64,000 nucleotides of DNA from the NCBI GenBank assembly GCA_022841905.1, contig JALHQO010000007.1, positions 1 to 64,000 on the forward strand, given 5' to 3'. This document shows, in pieces, positions 17,801 to 26,500 of this stretch. The position numbers were made by a program, and so were the translations under genes. A model generated the notes under the pieces. It ran no database searches, was not told the origin of the DNA, and was given only the letters and a program-made list of their open reading frames with translations. Every line of letters begins with the position of its first letter. The stretch's first letter is position 1. Origin of the DNA: Hyphomonadaceae bacterium (lineage in GTDB: Bacteria > Pseudomonadota > Alphaproteobacteria > Caulobacterales > Aquidulcibacteraceae).

Positions 17801-17975
17801 CGGCAGCTACGACCTGAACGACAACGTCAGCATCTCCGGCACGATCGACAACCTGTTCGACCAAGAGCCGCAAGTGTTCGCTCAGGCGACGGCGTTCGGT
17901 CAGTTCAGCGTCGACGGTTCGTCCCAAGACCAGCTGGGCCGTTCCTACCGCGTGGCGCTGCGCCTGCGTTACTAA
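14838..17975 (+). CDS. TonB-dependent outer-membrane receptor (1045 aa)
   Basis: The protein has a signal peptide (cleavage near SPSFAQ), a TonB-box-like EAIVVTGTRIRQRDF, a plug domain (LRGMGPGRTLILINGRR, then ITGGASAVYGADAVAGAINF) and a long barrel ending in SYRVALRLRY. This is the large class common in Caulobacterales and sphingomonads for import of glycans, peptides or other bulky nutrients. Substrate cannot be read from the sequence. The start at 14838 follows CAGGGGGAA. The next gene, on the same strand past a terminator, is a TPR/2OG-oxygenase gene, a frequent neighbour of this class. Confidence 0.95.
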   Translation: MSSKKAGTGKLASTAAKSALILGASLGMMGISSPSFAQDAEAEEEDEAIVVTGTRIRQRDFQSTSPIATVGAEEIALSGTINVEELINSLPQVLPGVTVTSNNPSLNGFATADLRGMGPGRTLILINGRRANPSSSSGLVDLNTIPAALIERIELITGGASAVYGADAVAGAINFILRDDFEGMEANMSYGSTEDGLAPEIGFDVALGTPFADGRGHISLFAGYYHREPVLASERPWSANARTVMADPTGARVSVGPGFVRPAGWSVISGGGSGTAPWAQVTSVGTPFSIANIALASGLTLDNDCFAGNGVQPTNQAGAPANNGQIRFNTAGGIEPFQSCAIFNGSGPAGSEPDAAGDVYDFSSDNYLILENERINIAAFGEYEINDAVTAFIEASYTNSRSVQQLAATPVTNLRVNVDLDRNPGTTVINPYVSANAQLLNLLNLTYPGGLDQTQLNVNIRPNQGGFRVGTNDTNAIGVTGGFRGTFDFSDLDWEVFASYARNQTTVQSDNNVGATAIRQLMNNCNTTTLAPQAQPFSALPNCPFPGNTSLGTFVPTGNTNNPLGLNAFSPAMLNFIRVNTTDVITYERSIIGGFVAGDAADLWGAGPIGFAAGFEYRQEQLDSRPDAAKQAGDIFGFNAQEAIAGRYDVYELFGEFTVPIISNQPFVHYLGFEGGYRFSDYSTGAGRTDTYKAGLEYSPVEWLTFRGIYNRAVRAPSAFELFRAGDQNFPAATDPCNASSLNTLAAGPALTAITATCAAWFASAGAAFPNAAGVPGAFSYQQVNQQIQSFSFGNSNLQPEVADSYTFGVVFNPDWWPVGRLGMSVDWFNLDLQDRIGSLSIAQTFANCTNAGGVGPNCTGFVPRRADGQIDFINLSLDNFAGHSQIQGVDTNVRWAYDVEGFGTIGVATLVTWYDPEQTTGAFSGIGFHFGGIGQGLAEWRAATSFTYDNDALSVLLRWSWTDEMTQFSFQGTPTEPVEAYSLWTLGGSYDLNDNVSISGTIDNLFDQEPQVFAQATAFGQFSVDGSSQDQLGRSYRVALRLRY

Positions 17976-18001
17976 TCTCCGTACTTATCGGAGTACTGGC
18001 G

Positions 18002-18033
18002 AACGGCGGCTCGAAAGAGCCGCCGTTTTGCTT
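18002..18033 (+). terminator. Intrinsic terminator after TonB receptor
   Basis: An 11-bp perfect stem AACGGCGGCTC / GAGCCGCCGTT with GAAA loop is followed by a T-rich tract. Confidence 0.9.
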
Positions 18034-18064
18034 TTGAGCACCGTCGTCCTTAGGTGTTGAAGCG

Positions 18065-19891
18065 ATGAAGGGTCAGTCACCACCTCATGTCGTGCTCTTG
18101 GGCGCCGCCGTGCAGAAGCTGCGGGCAGGGCAAGTGCATGAGGCGGACGCCATGCTGCAAGCGGCGCTAAAGCAAGCGCCGCGCGACCCGGATGTGCTCG
18201 CCATGGCGTCTGGCGTCGCGCGGCAACTCGGTCGGGCGGACGAAGCGCTCGATCTGATCCGTCGTGCAATCAAACAGCAGCCGCGCCACGCGCCGCTGCA
18301 CAATTCGCTCGGCGCGGCCCTGCGCGCTAAAGGCGACCTGCCGGGGGCTCGTCAAGCCTTTCAGCGCGCCGCGCAGCTGCAGCCGGATTTGTTCGACGCT
18401 GCATTCAATCTGGGTCTGGTGTTGGATGCGCAGGGCGATCATGCCGAGGCGGCAGCGCACTTGCGGCGCGCGGTGACCCTGGCGCCCGAGCGCGCTGAAG
18501 CGCACGAGGCGCTGGGCAACGTGCTGGTGCGGGTCGGTCAGGTTGAGGACGGCGTAACGTCGTTGTTGCGAGCGGAGCAGTTGCGTCCGGCAAGCGGCAG
18601 TATCGCGCACAATCTCGGTGTCGCATACGAGGCGCTGGAGGACGATCAGCGCGCGTTGGCGGCCTATGCACAGGCGGTGCAGCGCGCGCCCAACCAAGTC
18701 GCGTCATGGGGTGCGATCGGCAACCTGCAGCGCCGTCTCGGCGGCCATGTGGATGCGATCGCCGCTTATCGCCGCGCCATCGAACTCGCGCCGGGCAATT
18801 TGGATTGGCACCAGGCGCTGCTCGAAACGATTTGGCAGGCAGGGGGCGGCGTAAACCTTTCATCCTATCCGTATGCAATTCAGCGCTTGCCGCAGGACGT
18901 CAGCTTGCGACGCGCATTTGCTTATCAACTGAACCGCACGCGCGCGCATGAGGAAGCCGAACGAGAGGCGCGCGCGGCGCTGTCGCTGGCGCCGGACAAC
19001 GCTGAAATTCACGATGTGCTCGGGCAAACGCTGATCGGCCAAAAACGCTACGAGGAAGCGATCGGCAGCTATGGTCGCGCCGCCGCTTTGGCGCCGAAAG
19101 ACGTAGCGCTGCTTGGACGTTACGCTGAAGCCTTGGTCCGCAACGCGCAGTTCGGCGATGCGCATGACGTGCTGACCGCGGCGTTGCGGGTGGCGCCGTA
19201 CGATCAGGAAAATTTGGCGCGCATGACGATCCTGCTGCGCTTACTGGGCGAAGAGCGTGCTTATGGCGCTCTGGCCGACTACGACGCGCTCAGCAAAGCG
19301 ATCGCGGTCAAGCCGCCCGAGGGCTATCGCGACACCGAGGCGTTTCACGCAGCGTTGGCCCCCTATCTGCTCGGCAAGCACCTGGCTAAGCAGCATCCTA
19401 CCGATCAGACGCTCCGCGGCGGCACGCAGACACTGGGCTCCCTCTTCGCCGATCCTCATCCTCTGATCCAAGGCTTGCGGCAAAGCCTTTACGATGCGGT
19501 GGCGGGGTTCGTCGCCAATCTGCCGGAGGACAAGGCGCATCCGTTCTTTGGCCGGCGCGGCAAGGGGCTGAAGTTTTCCGGCTCCTGGTCGGTGCGCCTG
19601 GGTTGCGGGGGCTTCCACACCAACCATATCCACCCCGCCGGTTGGATCAGTTCGGCCTATTATGTCAGCCTGCCGACCGGCGTGGCTAAGCCTGATGATC
19701 GGCAGGGCTGGTTCAAAATGGGCGAGACCAATCCCGACACCAGCCCGGACCTTCCGGCCGAACGCTGGGTGCGGCCGACGGAAGGCAAGCTGGTGCTGTT
19801 TCCGTCCTATTTCTGGCACGGGACGCAGGCCTTCGAGGAGGGCAGCGAGCGGCTGACAGTCGCGTTCGATGTCGTGCCGACTGAGGGCTAG
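18065..19891 (+). CDS. TPR protein with C-terminal 2OG-Fe(II) oxygenase-like domain
   Basis: Of 608 aa, the first ~400 are tandem TPRs (ARQLGRADEALDLIRRAIKQ, then LGAALRAKGDLPGARQAFQR and others). The last ~150 are a putative 2OG-Fe(II) oxygenase: HTNHIHPAGWISSAYYVSLP supplies the first histidine(s), FPSYFWHGTQAF the distal histidine, and ERLTVAFDV the 2-oxoglutarate-binding arginine. It lacks a signal peptide, so acts in the cytoplasm. Target is unknown; TPRs suggest a protein substrate. It follows a TonB receptor but a strong terminator separates them. Confidence 0.85.
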   Translation: MKGQSPPHVVLLGAAVQKLRAGQVHEADAMLQAALKQAPRDPDVLAMASGVARQLGRADEALDLIRRAIKQQPRHAPLHNSLGAALRAKGDLPGARQAFQRAAQLQPDLFDAAFNLGLVLDAQGDHAEAAAHLRRAVTLAPERAEAHEALGNVLVRVGQVEDGVTSLLRAEQLRPASGSIAHNLGVAYEALEDDQRALAAYAQAVQRAPNQVASWGAIGNLQRRLGGHVDAIAAYRRAIELAPGNLDWHQALLETIWQAGGGVNLSSYPYAIQRLPQDVSLRRAFAYQLNRTRAHEEAEREARAALSLAPDNAEIHDVLGQTLIGQKRYEEAIGSYGRAAALAPKDVALLGRYAEALVRNAQFGDAHDVLTAALRVAPYDQENLARMTILLRLLGEERAYGALADYDALSKAIAVKPPEGYRDTEAFHAALAPYLLGKHLAKQHPTDQTLRGGTQTLGSLFADPHPLIQGLRQSLYDAVAGFVANLPEDKAHPFFGRRGKGLKFSGSWSVRLGCGGFHTNHIHPAGWISSAYYVSLPTGVAKPDDRQGWFKMGETNPDTSPDLPAERWVRPTEGKLVLFPSYFWHGTQAFEEGSERLTVAFDVVPTEG

Positions 19892-19897
19892 TTCGGG

Positions 19898-19926
19898 TTG
19901 ACGCTTTGGGCGTCGGTCGCTAGAGA
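19898..19926 (+). promoter_or_regulatory. Candidate promoter of the rpsL-rpsG-fusA operon
   Basis: TTGACG, 17-base spacer, TAGAGA: a good -35 with a fair -10, about 140 bases before rpsL. No other gene start lies between. Confidence 0.45.
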
Positions 19927-20067
19927 CCACCTTCCTTCGGAACGGCTGCAGCCAAGCCATAGCGCTGCCCCGCCGATTGGCACTGAATTTGGCGCGCCGC
20001 AGGCGGATCCCGAAAGGGCCGCCCAGGCGCGCTGTTTGAGTTTGAAAGAACGGAACGGAAGAGGCGA

Positions 20068-20439
20068 ATGCCGACGATCAACCAGCTGATCCGCAAGCCG
20101 CGGCACCCCAAGCCGGTGCGCAACAAGTCGCCGGCGCTGAAGGCCAGCCCGCAGCGGCGCGGCGTCTGCACCCGCGTCTATACGACGACTCCGAAGAAGC
20201 CGAACTCGGCGCTTCGTAAAGTCGCCAAGGTCCGTCTCACCACCGGCATCGAAGCCGTGTGCTACATCCCGGGCGAAGGCCACAATCTGCAAGAGCACTC
20301 GGTTGTGCTCATCCGCGGCGGCCGCGTGAAGGATTTGCCGGGCGTTCGCTATCACATCCTGCGCGGCGTGCTCGACACGCAAGGCGTGAAGGACCGTAAG
20401 AAGCGCCGCTCGCTCTATGGCGCGAAACGACCGAAGTAA
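20068..20439 (+). CDS. rpsL: 30S ribosomal protein S12
   Basis: The 123-aa S12 has the decoding-centre segment [15 protein letters not shown], where streptomycin-resistance substitutions occur, and [13 protein letters not shown] near the end. It starts the str operon, followed after 15 bases by rpsG. GGAAGAGG precedes the ATG. Confidence 0.98.
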   Translation: MPTINQLIRKPRHPKPVRNKSPALKASPQRRGVCTRVYTTTPKKPNSALRKVAKVRLTTGIEAVCYIPGEGHNLQEHSVVLIRGGRVKDLPGVRYHILRGVLDTQGVKDRKKRRSLYGAKRPK

Positions 20440-20454
20440 GAGAAGAGAGAAAAG

Positions 20455-20925
20455 ATGTCCCGCCGTCACCGCGCCGAGCCGCGTCAAGTTCTGCCCGATC
20501 CCGTTTATGGAGATCTCGTCCTCACGAAGTTCATGAACTACGTGATGTACGAAGGTAAGAAGTCCGCCGCGGAGCAAATCGTTTACGGCGCGCTCGAAAC
20601 CGTCGAGCAAAAGATGAAGCGCCCGTCGATCGAGGCCTTCCACGATGCGCTGGCGAATGTCGCCCCGTCGATCGAAGTGCGCTCACGCCGCGTCGGCGGC
20701 GCCACCTATCAGGTGCCGGTCGAAGTTCGTCCCGAGCGTCGCCAAGCGCTGGCCATTCGCTGGCTGGTCGGCGCGGCGCGCGCGCGCAACGAAAACACGA
20801 TGCAAGAGCGCCTCGCCGGCGAACTCATCGACGCATCGAACAATCGCGGCAACGCGGTGAAGAAGCGCGAAGACACGCACCGGATGGCTGAAGCCAACCG
20901 CGCGTTCTCTCACTACCGCTGGTAA
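20455..20925 (+). CDS. rpsG: 30S ribosomal protein S7
   Basis: The 156-aa S7 nucleates assembly of the 30S head. Typical stretches are [39 protein letters not shown] and the C-terminal [21 protein letters not shown] end. The 88-base spacer to fusA contains a GCCGGCGC...GCGCCGG-like hairpin. Confidence 0.98.
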   Translation: MSRRHRAEPRQVLPDPVYGDLVLTKFMNYVMYEGKKSAAEQIVYGALETVEQKMKRPSIEAFHDALANVAPSIEVRSRRVGGATYQVPVEVRPERRQALAIRWLVGAARARNENTMQERLAGELIDASNNRGNAVKKREDTHRMAEANRAFSHYRW

Positions 20926-21013
20926 TCTAAACGGATCGCCGGCGCTTTTGACGCCGGATATAACCCGGCCTCGTTGAGCGCACCGGGCGATCGAACATAC
21001 GGACAGAATTGTC

Positions 21014-23095
21014 ATGCCTCGTCAGTACAAAATCGAAGACTACCGCAACTTCGGCATCATGGCTCACATCGATGCCGGCAAGACGACGACGACCGAGCGG
21101 ATTCTGTTTTACAGCGGCAAGTCGCACAAGATCGGCGAAGTCCACGATGGCGCGGCCACCATGGACTGGATGGAACAAGAGCAAGAGCGCGGCATCACCA
21201 TCACGTCTGCCGCGACGACGACGTTCTGGAACGACAAGCGCCTCAACATCATCGACACGCCCGGCCACGTCGACTTTACCATCGAAGTCGAGCGCTCGCT
21301 GCGCGTGCTCGACGGCGCCGTCGTCGTGCTCGACGGCAACCAAGGCGTTGAGCCGCAGACCGAAACCGTTTGGCGCCAAGGCGACAAGTACAAGGTCCCG
21401 CGCATCATCTTCGCCAACAAGATGGATAAGACCGGCGCCGACTTCTACATGTGCGTCGAAGACATCAAGAAGCGCCTGGGCGCGCGCCCGGTGCCGCTGC
21501 AGTTGCCGATCGGCATCGAGTCCGGCTTCAAGGGCATGGTCGATCTGGTCGAGATGAAGGCGCTCATCTGGAAGGATGAGGCGCTCGGCGCAAAGTTCGA
21601 CATCGTCGAAATTCCGGACGACCTGAAAGACAAGGCCGTCGAGTACCGCGCAGCGCTGGTCGAAGCCGCCGTCGAAATGGACGACGACGTCATGGCCGCC
21701 TACCTGGATGGCAACGAGCCGGACATTGCGACGCTGAAGCGCCTGATCCGCCTCGCGGTGCTGAAGGCCGCTTGGTATCCGATGCTCTGCGGCTCGGCGT
21801 TCAAGAACAAGGGCGTGCAGCCGCTGCTCGACGCCGTCGTCGATTATTTGCCGAACCCGCTCGATCGCCCGGCGATCAAGGGCGTCGACATGGACGATCC
21901 GGAAAAAGAACTGACGCGTCCGTCGAGCGACACAGAGCCGCTGGCGCTGCTGGCGTTCAAGATCATGGACGACCCGTTCGTGGGCACGATCACGTTCTGC
22001 CGTATCTATTCGGGCGTGCTGAACGCGGGCGACGCGCTGCTGAACTCGACGCGCGACAAAAAAGAGCGCGCCGGCCGCATGCTGCTGATGCACGCCAACA
22101 ACCGCGAAGACATCAAGGAAGCGTTCGCCGGCGATATCGTGGCGCTGGCTGGTTTGAAGGAAGTGCGCACGGGCGACACGCTCTGCGATCCGAACAAGCC
22201 GGTCATCCTTGAGCGCATGGAATTCCCGGAGCCGGTTATCGAAGTGGCGGTCGAGCCGAAGTCGAAAGCCGATCAGGAAAAGCTCGGCGTCGCTTTAGCG
22301 AAGCTGGCGGCGGAAGATCCGTCCTTCCGCGTGTCGACTGATCAAGAGTCGGGTCAGACCATCCTGAAGGGGATGGGCGAACTCCATTTGGACATCAAAA
22401 TCGACATTCTGCGCCGCACCTACAAAGTCGAAGCAAATGTCGGCGCGCCGCAAGTTGCGTATCGTGAGAAGCTCGGCAAAGCCGCGACCATCACCTACAC
22501 GCACAAGAAGCAAACCGGCGGTTCGGGTCAGTTCGCCGAAGTGAAGATCGAATTCGAGCCGGGCGAGCCGGGCTCGGGCTTCAAGTTCGAGAACAAGATC
22601 ATCGGCGGCAACGTGCCGAAGGAATACATTCCGGGCGTCGAGAAGGGCCTCAACATGGCCAAGGAAAACGGCCTGCTCGCTGGCTTCCCAGTGATCGACG
22701 TGACGGCGCGCCTGATCGACGGCAAGTATCACGACGTCGACTCCAACGTCCTGACCTTCCAGATCGCGGCGCAAGCGGCGTTCCGCGAACTGAAGGAAAA
22801 GGGCGATGCGCGTCTGCTCGAGCCGGTGATGAAGGTCGAAGTCACGAGCCCGGAAGATTACGTCGGCTCGGTGATCGGCGATCTGAACTCGCGGCGCGGC
22901 ATGATCCTCGGCCAAGACATGCGCGGCAACGCGACGATCATCAACGCGATGGTCCCGCTGGCCAACATGTTCGGCTACGTCAACACGCTGCGCTCGTTCT
23001 CACAGGGCCGCGCCTCCTACGTGATGGAATTCTCGCACTATGAAGAAGTGCCGAAGGCCGTCGCGCAAGACGTTCTGGCGAAGCTCCGCGCTTAA
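21014..23095 (+). CDS. fusA: Elongation factor G
   Basis: The 693-aa GTPase drives ribosomal translocation. G1 [14 protein letters not shown] (17-30), G3 [17 protein letters not shown] and G4 [10 protein letters not shown] are intact, followed by the domain III-V pattern ending [17 protein letters not shown]. In many bacteria tuf follows directly; here the operon ends at a terminator and no tuf lies in the window. Confidence 0.98.
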   Translation: MPRQYKIEDYRNFGIMAHIDAGKTTTTERILFYSGKSHKIGEVHDGAATMDWMEQEQERGITITSAATTTFWNDKRLNIIDTPGHVDFTIEVERSLRVLDGAVVVLDGNQGVEPQTETVWRQGDKYKVPRIIFANKMDKTGADFYMCVEDIKKRLGARPVPLQLPIGIESGFKGMVDLVEMKALIWKDEALGAKFDIVEIPDDLKDKAVEYRAALVEAAVEMDDDVMAAYLDGNEPDIATLKRLIRLAVLKAAWYPMLCGSAFKNKGVQPLLDAVVDYLPNPLDRPAIKGVDMDDPEKELTRPSSDTEPLALLAFKIMDDPFVGTITFCRIYSGVLNAGDALLNSTRDKKERAGRMLLMHANNREDIKEAFAGDIVALAGLKEVRTGDTLCDPNKPVILERMEFPEPVIEVAVEPKSKADQEKLGVALAKLAAEDPSFRVSTDQESGQTILKGMGELHLDIKIDILRRTYKVEANVGAPQVAYREKLGKAATITYTHKKQTGGSGQFAEVKIEFEPGEPGSGFKFENKIIGGNVPKEYIPGVEKGLNMAKENGLLAGFPVIDVTARLIDGKYHDVDSNVLTFQIAAQAAFRELKEKGDARLLEPVMKVEVTSPEDYVGSVIGDLNSRRGMILGQDMRGNATIINAMVPLANMFGYVNTLRSFSQGRASYVMEFSHYEEVPKAVAQDVLAKLRA

Positions 23096-23148
23096 GCAAC
23101 GCGGGTCTTCAGGCCCGTATGCGGACCTGAAGGTCCGCGATCCAATCA

Positions 23149-23177
23149 AGAGCCGCTCCGAAAGGGGCGGCTCTTTT
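23149..23177 (+). terminator. Terminator closing the str operon
   Basis: Stem AAGAGCCGC / GCGGCTCTT with a TCCGAAAGG-type loop, running into TTTT. It is preceded by a GCGGACC-TGAA-GGTCCGC hairpin (23121-23138). Confidence 0.85.
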
Positions 23178-23238
23178 GGTTTGGTCGTGCGCTCAGTTTT
23201 AAGGTGCTTCCGAGCTGTCGCAGATACAGGATGGAGCG

Positions 23239-23460
23239 ATGAGAGAGGACATCCCTTTGCCACCAGGAACGCGGGTTCGATACGACGGTCTTGAGGACGG
23301 GCCGGAATTCGGCGTCGTCGTGCATAGTTGGTTCAATGATGAGATCGGCGGCTACGATTGTTATGTGGCCTTCTTCGGAGACTCTATTCCGGCGGGAGCG
23401 CCGGTTCTGAAACCGTACGTGCTCCGTTACGCTTCATCTTCTCTGGTTGTGATTGAGTGA
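23239..23460 (+). CDS. Hypothetical 73-aa protein
   Basis: The small acidic protein starts MREDIPLPPGTRVRYDGL, with further strands EFGVVVHSWFNDEIGGYDCY and VLRYASSSLVVIE. This is a beta-rich, SH3-like pattern. GGAG lies just before the ATG. Its stop faces the ceramidase-like gene from the other strand. No family recognised. Confidence 0.65.
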   Translation: MREDIPLPPGTRVRYDGLEDGPEFGVVVHSWFNDEIGGYDCYVAFFGDSIPAGAPVLKPYVLRYASSSLVVIE

Positions 23461-23486
23461 CGTTCCGAAAGTCCGCCCAGTAGCGC

Positions 23487-24251
23487 TCAGCGCACAGCCA
23501 GACGTTCGCTGCGATAGTAGAGATAGGTGCAGGCGAGTGCCGCGGCGCCGAGGAGGTGCCAGAGGGCGTGGCCTTGTAGCAGGCTTGTCGGGTCGCAGAG
23601 CGTGCGGGTGTTATCGAGCACCCAGATGCCGAAGGCGACGGTGTTGGCGATCAAGCCGTAGACGAACCACGCGGTGTTGACGCCGGGCCGGCGCGGACGC
23701 GCGAAGATGAGCTCAACCGCGATCGCGAGCGCCAGCACGACAGCGAACAGCCAGCGCCGCGTCTCCGGCATGATCCAGAGTATGCTGATGAGAATGGCGC
23801 AGGCGGCGAGGTAGAGCGCCAGCGTGGCTGCGTTCGAAAGCCCGCGCCAACGCTGCACGGCGTAGGCAAGCAAAAACGCGCTCAGCAGATACATGCCGAG
23901 CACGTCGTAGAATTGGCCCCAGAGCGTCAGCGTCGCGTGCAGCAGCACGCTGCCGACGCCGGTGACGATGGCGGTGACGCCAAACCAAGCCGCAGCTGCG
24001 CCGCCGAACGCCATCTCGCGGCGCGGCGCCAGCATGATCCAGAAACCGACGAGCACGAAGCCCAGCGATGACCAGCTATTGGCCGGCTGCAGCAGAAGCG
24101 CGCCGGCTTGCAGGTGTTCGCAAAAGCAATGCGTCGCCAAGCAGCTCGCGGGCGCAAAGCGCGTCCAGTCGGGCCCGAGTGCAGTGAGCAGCGCAAACGT
24201 TGCAGCACCCGTCAGCGCCGTCAGCGCGATCGTTCCAAGCGCTTGGCGCAT
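23487..24251 (-). CDS. Ceramidase-like (CREST family) integral membrane hydrolase
   Basis: The 254-aa protein has about seven membrane segments. It keeps the alkaline ceramidase/CREST pattern: an FCEH segment near residue 43, a Ser/His pair in SVLLHATL, an Asp in FYDVLGMY and the C-terminal GHALWHLLGA histidines that bind zinc. Family members hydrolyse amide bonds in lipids. Its ATG directly follows the stop of the upstream YCII gene (TAGATG), so it is probably the last gene of the ArsR-led operon. Substrate is unknown. Confidence 0.78.
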   Translation of the reverse strand: MRQALGTIALTALTGAATFALLTALGPDWTRFAPASCLATHCFCEHLQAGALLLQPANSWSSLGFVLVGFWIMLAPRREMAFGGAAAAWFGVTAIVTGVGSVLLHATLTLWGQFYDVLGMYLLSAFLLAYAVQRWRGLSNAATLALYLAACAILISILWIMPETRRWLFAVVLALAIAVELIFARPRRPGVNTAWFVYGLIANTVAFGIWVLDNTRTLCDPTSLLQGHALWHLLGAAALACTYLYYRSERLAVR

Positions 24252-24617
24252 CTAGCGCGGCGCGGCCCCGGGCGCGGGCATGCACTGCATGATCTCGACG
24301 CTGTCGCCCGGGAAGATGGTGAAGTGAGGATGGTTGGTGAACATGCGCACGGCGGCTTCGTGCGAGTCCGCGCGCACGATCACAAACCCACTCAGTGGAT
24401 TGCTCACCTCTTTGACGCCGTCGGCGGCGATGCGTGTGCTTTTGCCAAGCTCGGCGCCCGGATTGACGATCGCTTCGCGGTTCTTGCTGGTCCACGCCAT
24501 CGCCGCCTCGGCGCCCATCTTGATGCGCGCCTGACGCGCGGTGTCGCTGAGCTTGTTCCAGCCCGACCGCTCGACCGAGCCGGGCGTGGTGAGAAAGATG
24601 GCCATGAAGATTTTCAT
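24252..24617 (-). CDS. YCII-related protein
   Basis: The 121-aa single-domain protein lacks the DGPF motif but has SGFVIVRADSHEAAVRMF and HPHFTIFPGDSVEIMQCMP. It is clearly paralogous to the 26129 gene, which has HPHFSIFPGDAVEIMPCNP. It lies at the end of the ArsR-led operon, just before the ceramidase-like gene. Role unknown. Confidence 0.85.
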   Translation of the reverse strand: MKIFMAIFLTTPGSVERSGWNKLSDTARQARIKMGAEAAMAWTSKNREAIVNPGAELGKSTRIAADGVKEVSNPLSGFVIVRADSHEAAVRMFTNHPHFTIFPGDSVEIMQCMPAPGAAPR

Positions 24618-24639
24618 GGAATGGTCCTTGCGCTTGCCT

Positions 24640-24663
24640 GTCGGGCGCCAGGAGGCGCCCGAC
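24640..24663. other. Perfect 10-bp hairpin between GST and YCII genes
   Basis: GTCGGGCGCC / GGCGCCCGAC with an AGGA loop. There is no T-tract on either side, so it may be an mRNA-processing or attenuation hairpin within the operon. Confidence 0.5.
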
Positions 24664-24691
24664 CTTGGCTCGCGTCAAGGGGCGGCTTGTC

Positions 24692-25330
24692 TCACGCCGC
24701 CTGTTTGAAGTCGCCCAGCTGCGCGGTGAGCGCGCGCTGGAAGGCGGGGCGGGCGGTGCAGCGCTCGACATAAGCCGAGAGGTTGGCGTGCTCGCGCGTG
24801 AGGTCGGGCAGGATGCGCAGCACGCTCGACATCATCAGATCGCCCACGGTGAAGCGATCGCCATCGAGGTACGGTTTATCGCCGAGTGCAGCGGCGAGGC
24901 CCTTCAAGCGCCCTCGCGCGAACTCGACTGCGCCAGGGCGGCGGAGCTTGGCCCATTCTTCGTCTTTGTAGAACAGGTCGATCAACGCGACCTGCATCAG
25001 GAACGGCTCGATCGAGTTGAGCGCCGCGACCACCCATTGCGTGGCGCGGGCGCGCGCTTGTGGTTCTTTCGGCAAAAGCGCTTCGCTGCGTTCGGCGATG
25101 TGGAGCACGATGGCGCCGGTCTCGAACAGAGCGAAGCCGTCCTCTTCGAAGATCGGCACTTGGCCGAAGGGCTGCAGGGCGCGGTATTCAGGTTTGTTCT
25201 GCTCGCCTTGCGCCAGCAGACGCGTGCGATAGGGGATGCCGGCTTCTTCGAGCGCCCAGCGCGGCCGCAGATCGCGCACTTGGCCGCGCGCGAAATCCGG
25301 CACCCATTCAAAAGCGGATATGGTGATCAT
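24692..25330 (-). CDS. Glutathione S-transferase family protein
   Basis: The 212-aa protein has the thioredoxin-like N-terminus with LQPFGQVPIFEEDGFALFET (cis-Pro and glutathione-binding ES/ET) and the all-helical C-terminal domain (YLDGDRFTVGDLMMSSVLR, with the N-capping/hydrophobic staple Asp). It conjugates or reduces with glutathione; the class is not clear. AAGGAG precedes the ATG. It is a member of the ArsR-led operon. Confidence 0.9.
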   Translation of the reverse strand: MITISAFEWVPDFARGQVRDLRPRWALEEAGIPYRTRLLAQGEQNKPEYRALQPFGQVPIFEEDGFALFETGAIVLHIAERSEALLPKEPQARARATQWVVAALNSIEPFLMQVALIDLFYKDEEWAKLRRPGAVEFARGRLKGLAAALGDKPYLDGDRFTVGDLMMSSVLRILPDLTREHANLSAYVERCTARPAFQRALTAQLGDFKQAA

Positions 25331-25349
25331 GAGAGTGTCTCCTTTCGGT

Positions 25350-26126
25350 TTAGCTGACGCCGCCTGTGAGATTGATCACGGCGCCGGTCATGGTTTTGGC
25401 TGCAGGCGAAGCGGCGAACACCGCACAGGCGGCCGCTTCAGTGAGAGTTGGCAAGCGCTGCAACGGCGTTGCGCGCGCAGCATCCGCTAACATTGCGCTG
25501 ACTGAGACGCCCTGCGCGCGGGCGGCGGCGGCGAACACCTCGGCGCTATGAGAGCCGGCTTCTACAGCTTCGGGAATAGCGTCGCAGCGAATGCAGACGG
25601 CGCGCGCGCCGCGGGGCGCAAGATCCCGACTCAGATGGCGGATGAAGCCTTCAATCGCCGCGCAGGTCGTGCCGAAGCCGAGCATGCCAGGAAAAGCCAG
25701 CGTCGCCGCCTGTGTGGAGAGCGCAATGAAAACGCCGTCTGCAGAGAGGTGCGGCGCTACGGCTTTTGCCGCGATAAAATGCGCGCGCATGTAGGCCGTG
25801 ATCGGCGCTTCGAACTCGTCGAGGCTGAGGTCCGCTATGGCGCGGCCCTGCACGTGGCCCACGCCGATGGCGACCATGCCGACAGCGATTCCGCCTCGCG
25901 CGGCGACCGTCTCTGCGTGTTGGCGGATGGCTTCGCCGTCGAAGATGTCGAGCGCTGCGGTGTGCGCGTCGCCGCCTTCGCGTATGATGGCGCCGGCGAC
26001 GGCGTGTAGTTTGCGTGGCGTGCGGCCGACGAGATGAACACTTGCTCCTGCGCGTGCAAAGGCTCGCGCCGATGCTGCTCCGATCGCGCCACTGCCGCCA
26101 TAGATGATGACGTTGCCGCCTTGCAT
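25350..26126 (-). CDS. SDR-fold protein lacking the catalytic Tyr/Lys
   Basis: The 258-aa protein has the Rossmann start IIYGGSGAIGAASARAFARA and the overall short-chain dehydrogenase layout. The conserved Ser is kept (Ser137), but the YxxxK active site reads FGTTC (Phe151, Cys155), followed by the usual AAIEGF helix. It therefore probably binds a nucleotide without normal SDR catalysis, or uses another mechanism. It lies within the ArsR-led operon, two bases after a YCII gene. Confidence 0.8.
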   Translation of the reverse strand: MQGGNVIIYGGSGAIGAASARAFARAGASVHLVGRTPRKLHAVAGAIIREGGDAHTAALDIFDGEAIRQHAETVAARGGIAVGMVAIGVGHVQGRAIADLSLDEFEAPITAYMRAHFIAAKAVAPHLSADGVFIALSTQAATLAFPGMLGFGTTCAAIEGFIRHLSRDLAPRGARAVCIRCDAIPEAVEAGSHSAEVFAAAARAQGVSVSAMLADAARATPLQRLPTLTEAAACAVFAASPAAKTMTGAVINLTGGVS

Positions 26127-26128
26127 GC

Positions 26129-26485
26129 TCAGAGCGTCGGCATCGGATTGCAGGGCATGATCTCGACGGCGTCGCCGGGGAAGATCGAGAAGTGCGGGTG
26201 ATTTTCGAAGAGGCGCGCCGCGGCTTCGTGTGTTTCCGCTTCGATGATGATGTAGCCAGCGATCGTGTTTGTGATGTCGCTGACGCCGTTCGCATCAGTG
26301 CGCTTGGTTTTGCCGAGCGGGCTGCCTTCGTCGACGATGATCGGTTTTTGCTTTTCCTGCCAATCGCCCCAGGCTTTCATGCCTGCGATTTCGCGTTCGT
26401 TGCGCGCGGCGTCATCGAGCTTGTCCCAGCCGGAACGGGCGAAGGCCTCTGGCGATCCAACATAAAGGGCCATGAATTTCGGCAT
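26129..26485 (-). CDS. YCII-related protein
   Basis: The 118-aa protein starts MPKFMALYVGSPEAF, with AGYIIIEAETHEAARLF-like and HPHFSIFPGDAVEIMP segments. It is a paralogue of the 24252 gene in the same operon; the two are separated by the SDR and GST genes. Role unknown, possibly small-molecule binding or hydrolysis. Confidence 0.87.
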   Translation of the reverse strand: MPKFMALYVGSPEAFARSGWDKLDDAARNEREIAGMKAWGDWQEKQKPIIVDEGSPLGKTKRTDANGVSDITNTIAGYIIIEAETHEAAARLFENHPHFSIFPGDAVEIMPCNPMPTL

Positions 26486-26500
26486 CGTGCTCTCCTTAGA

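Noticed and set aside
23096-23238. Start of a tuf gene after fusA
   Set aside because: Only hairpins and a terminator are present; the next gene at 23239 is an unrelated 73-aa protein.
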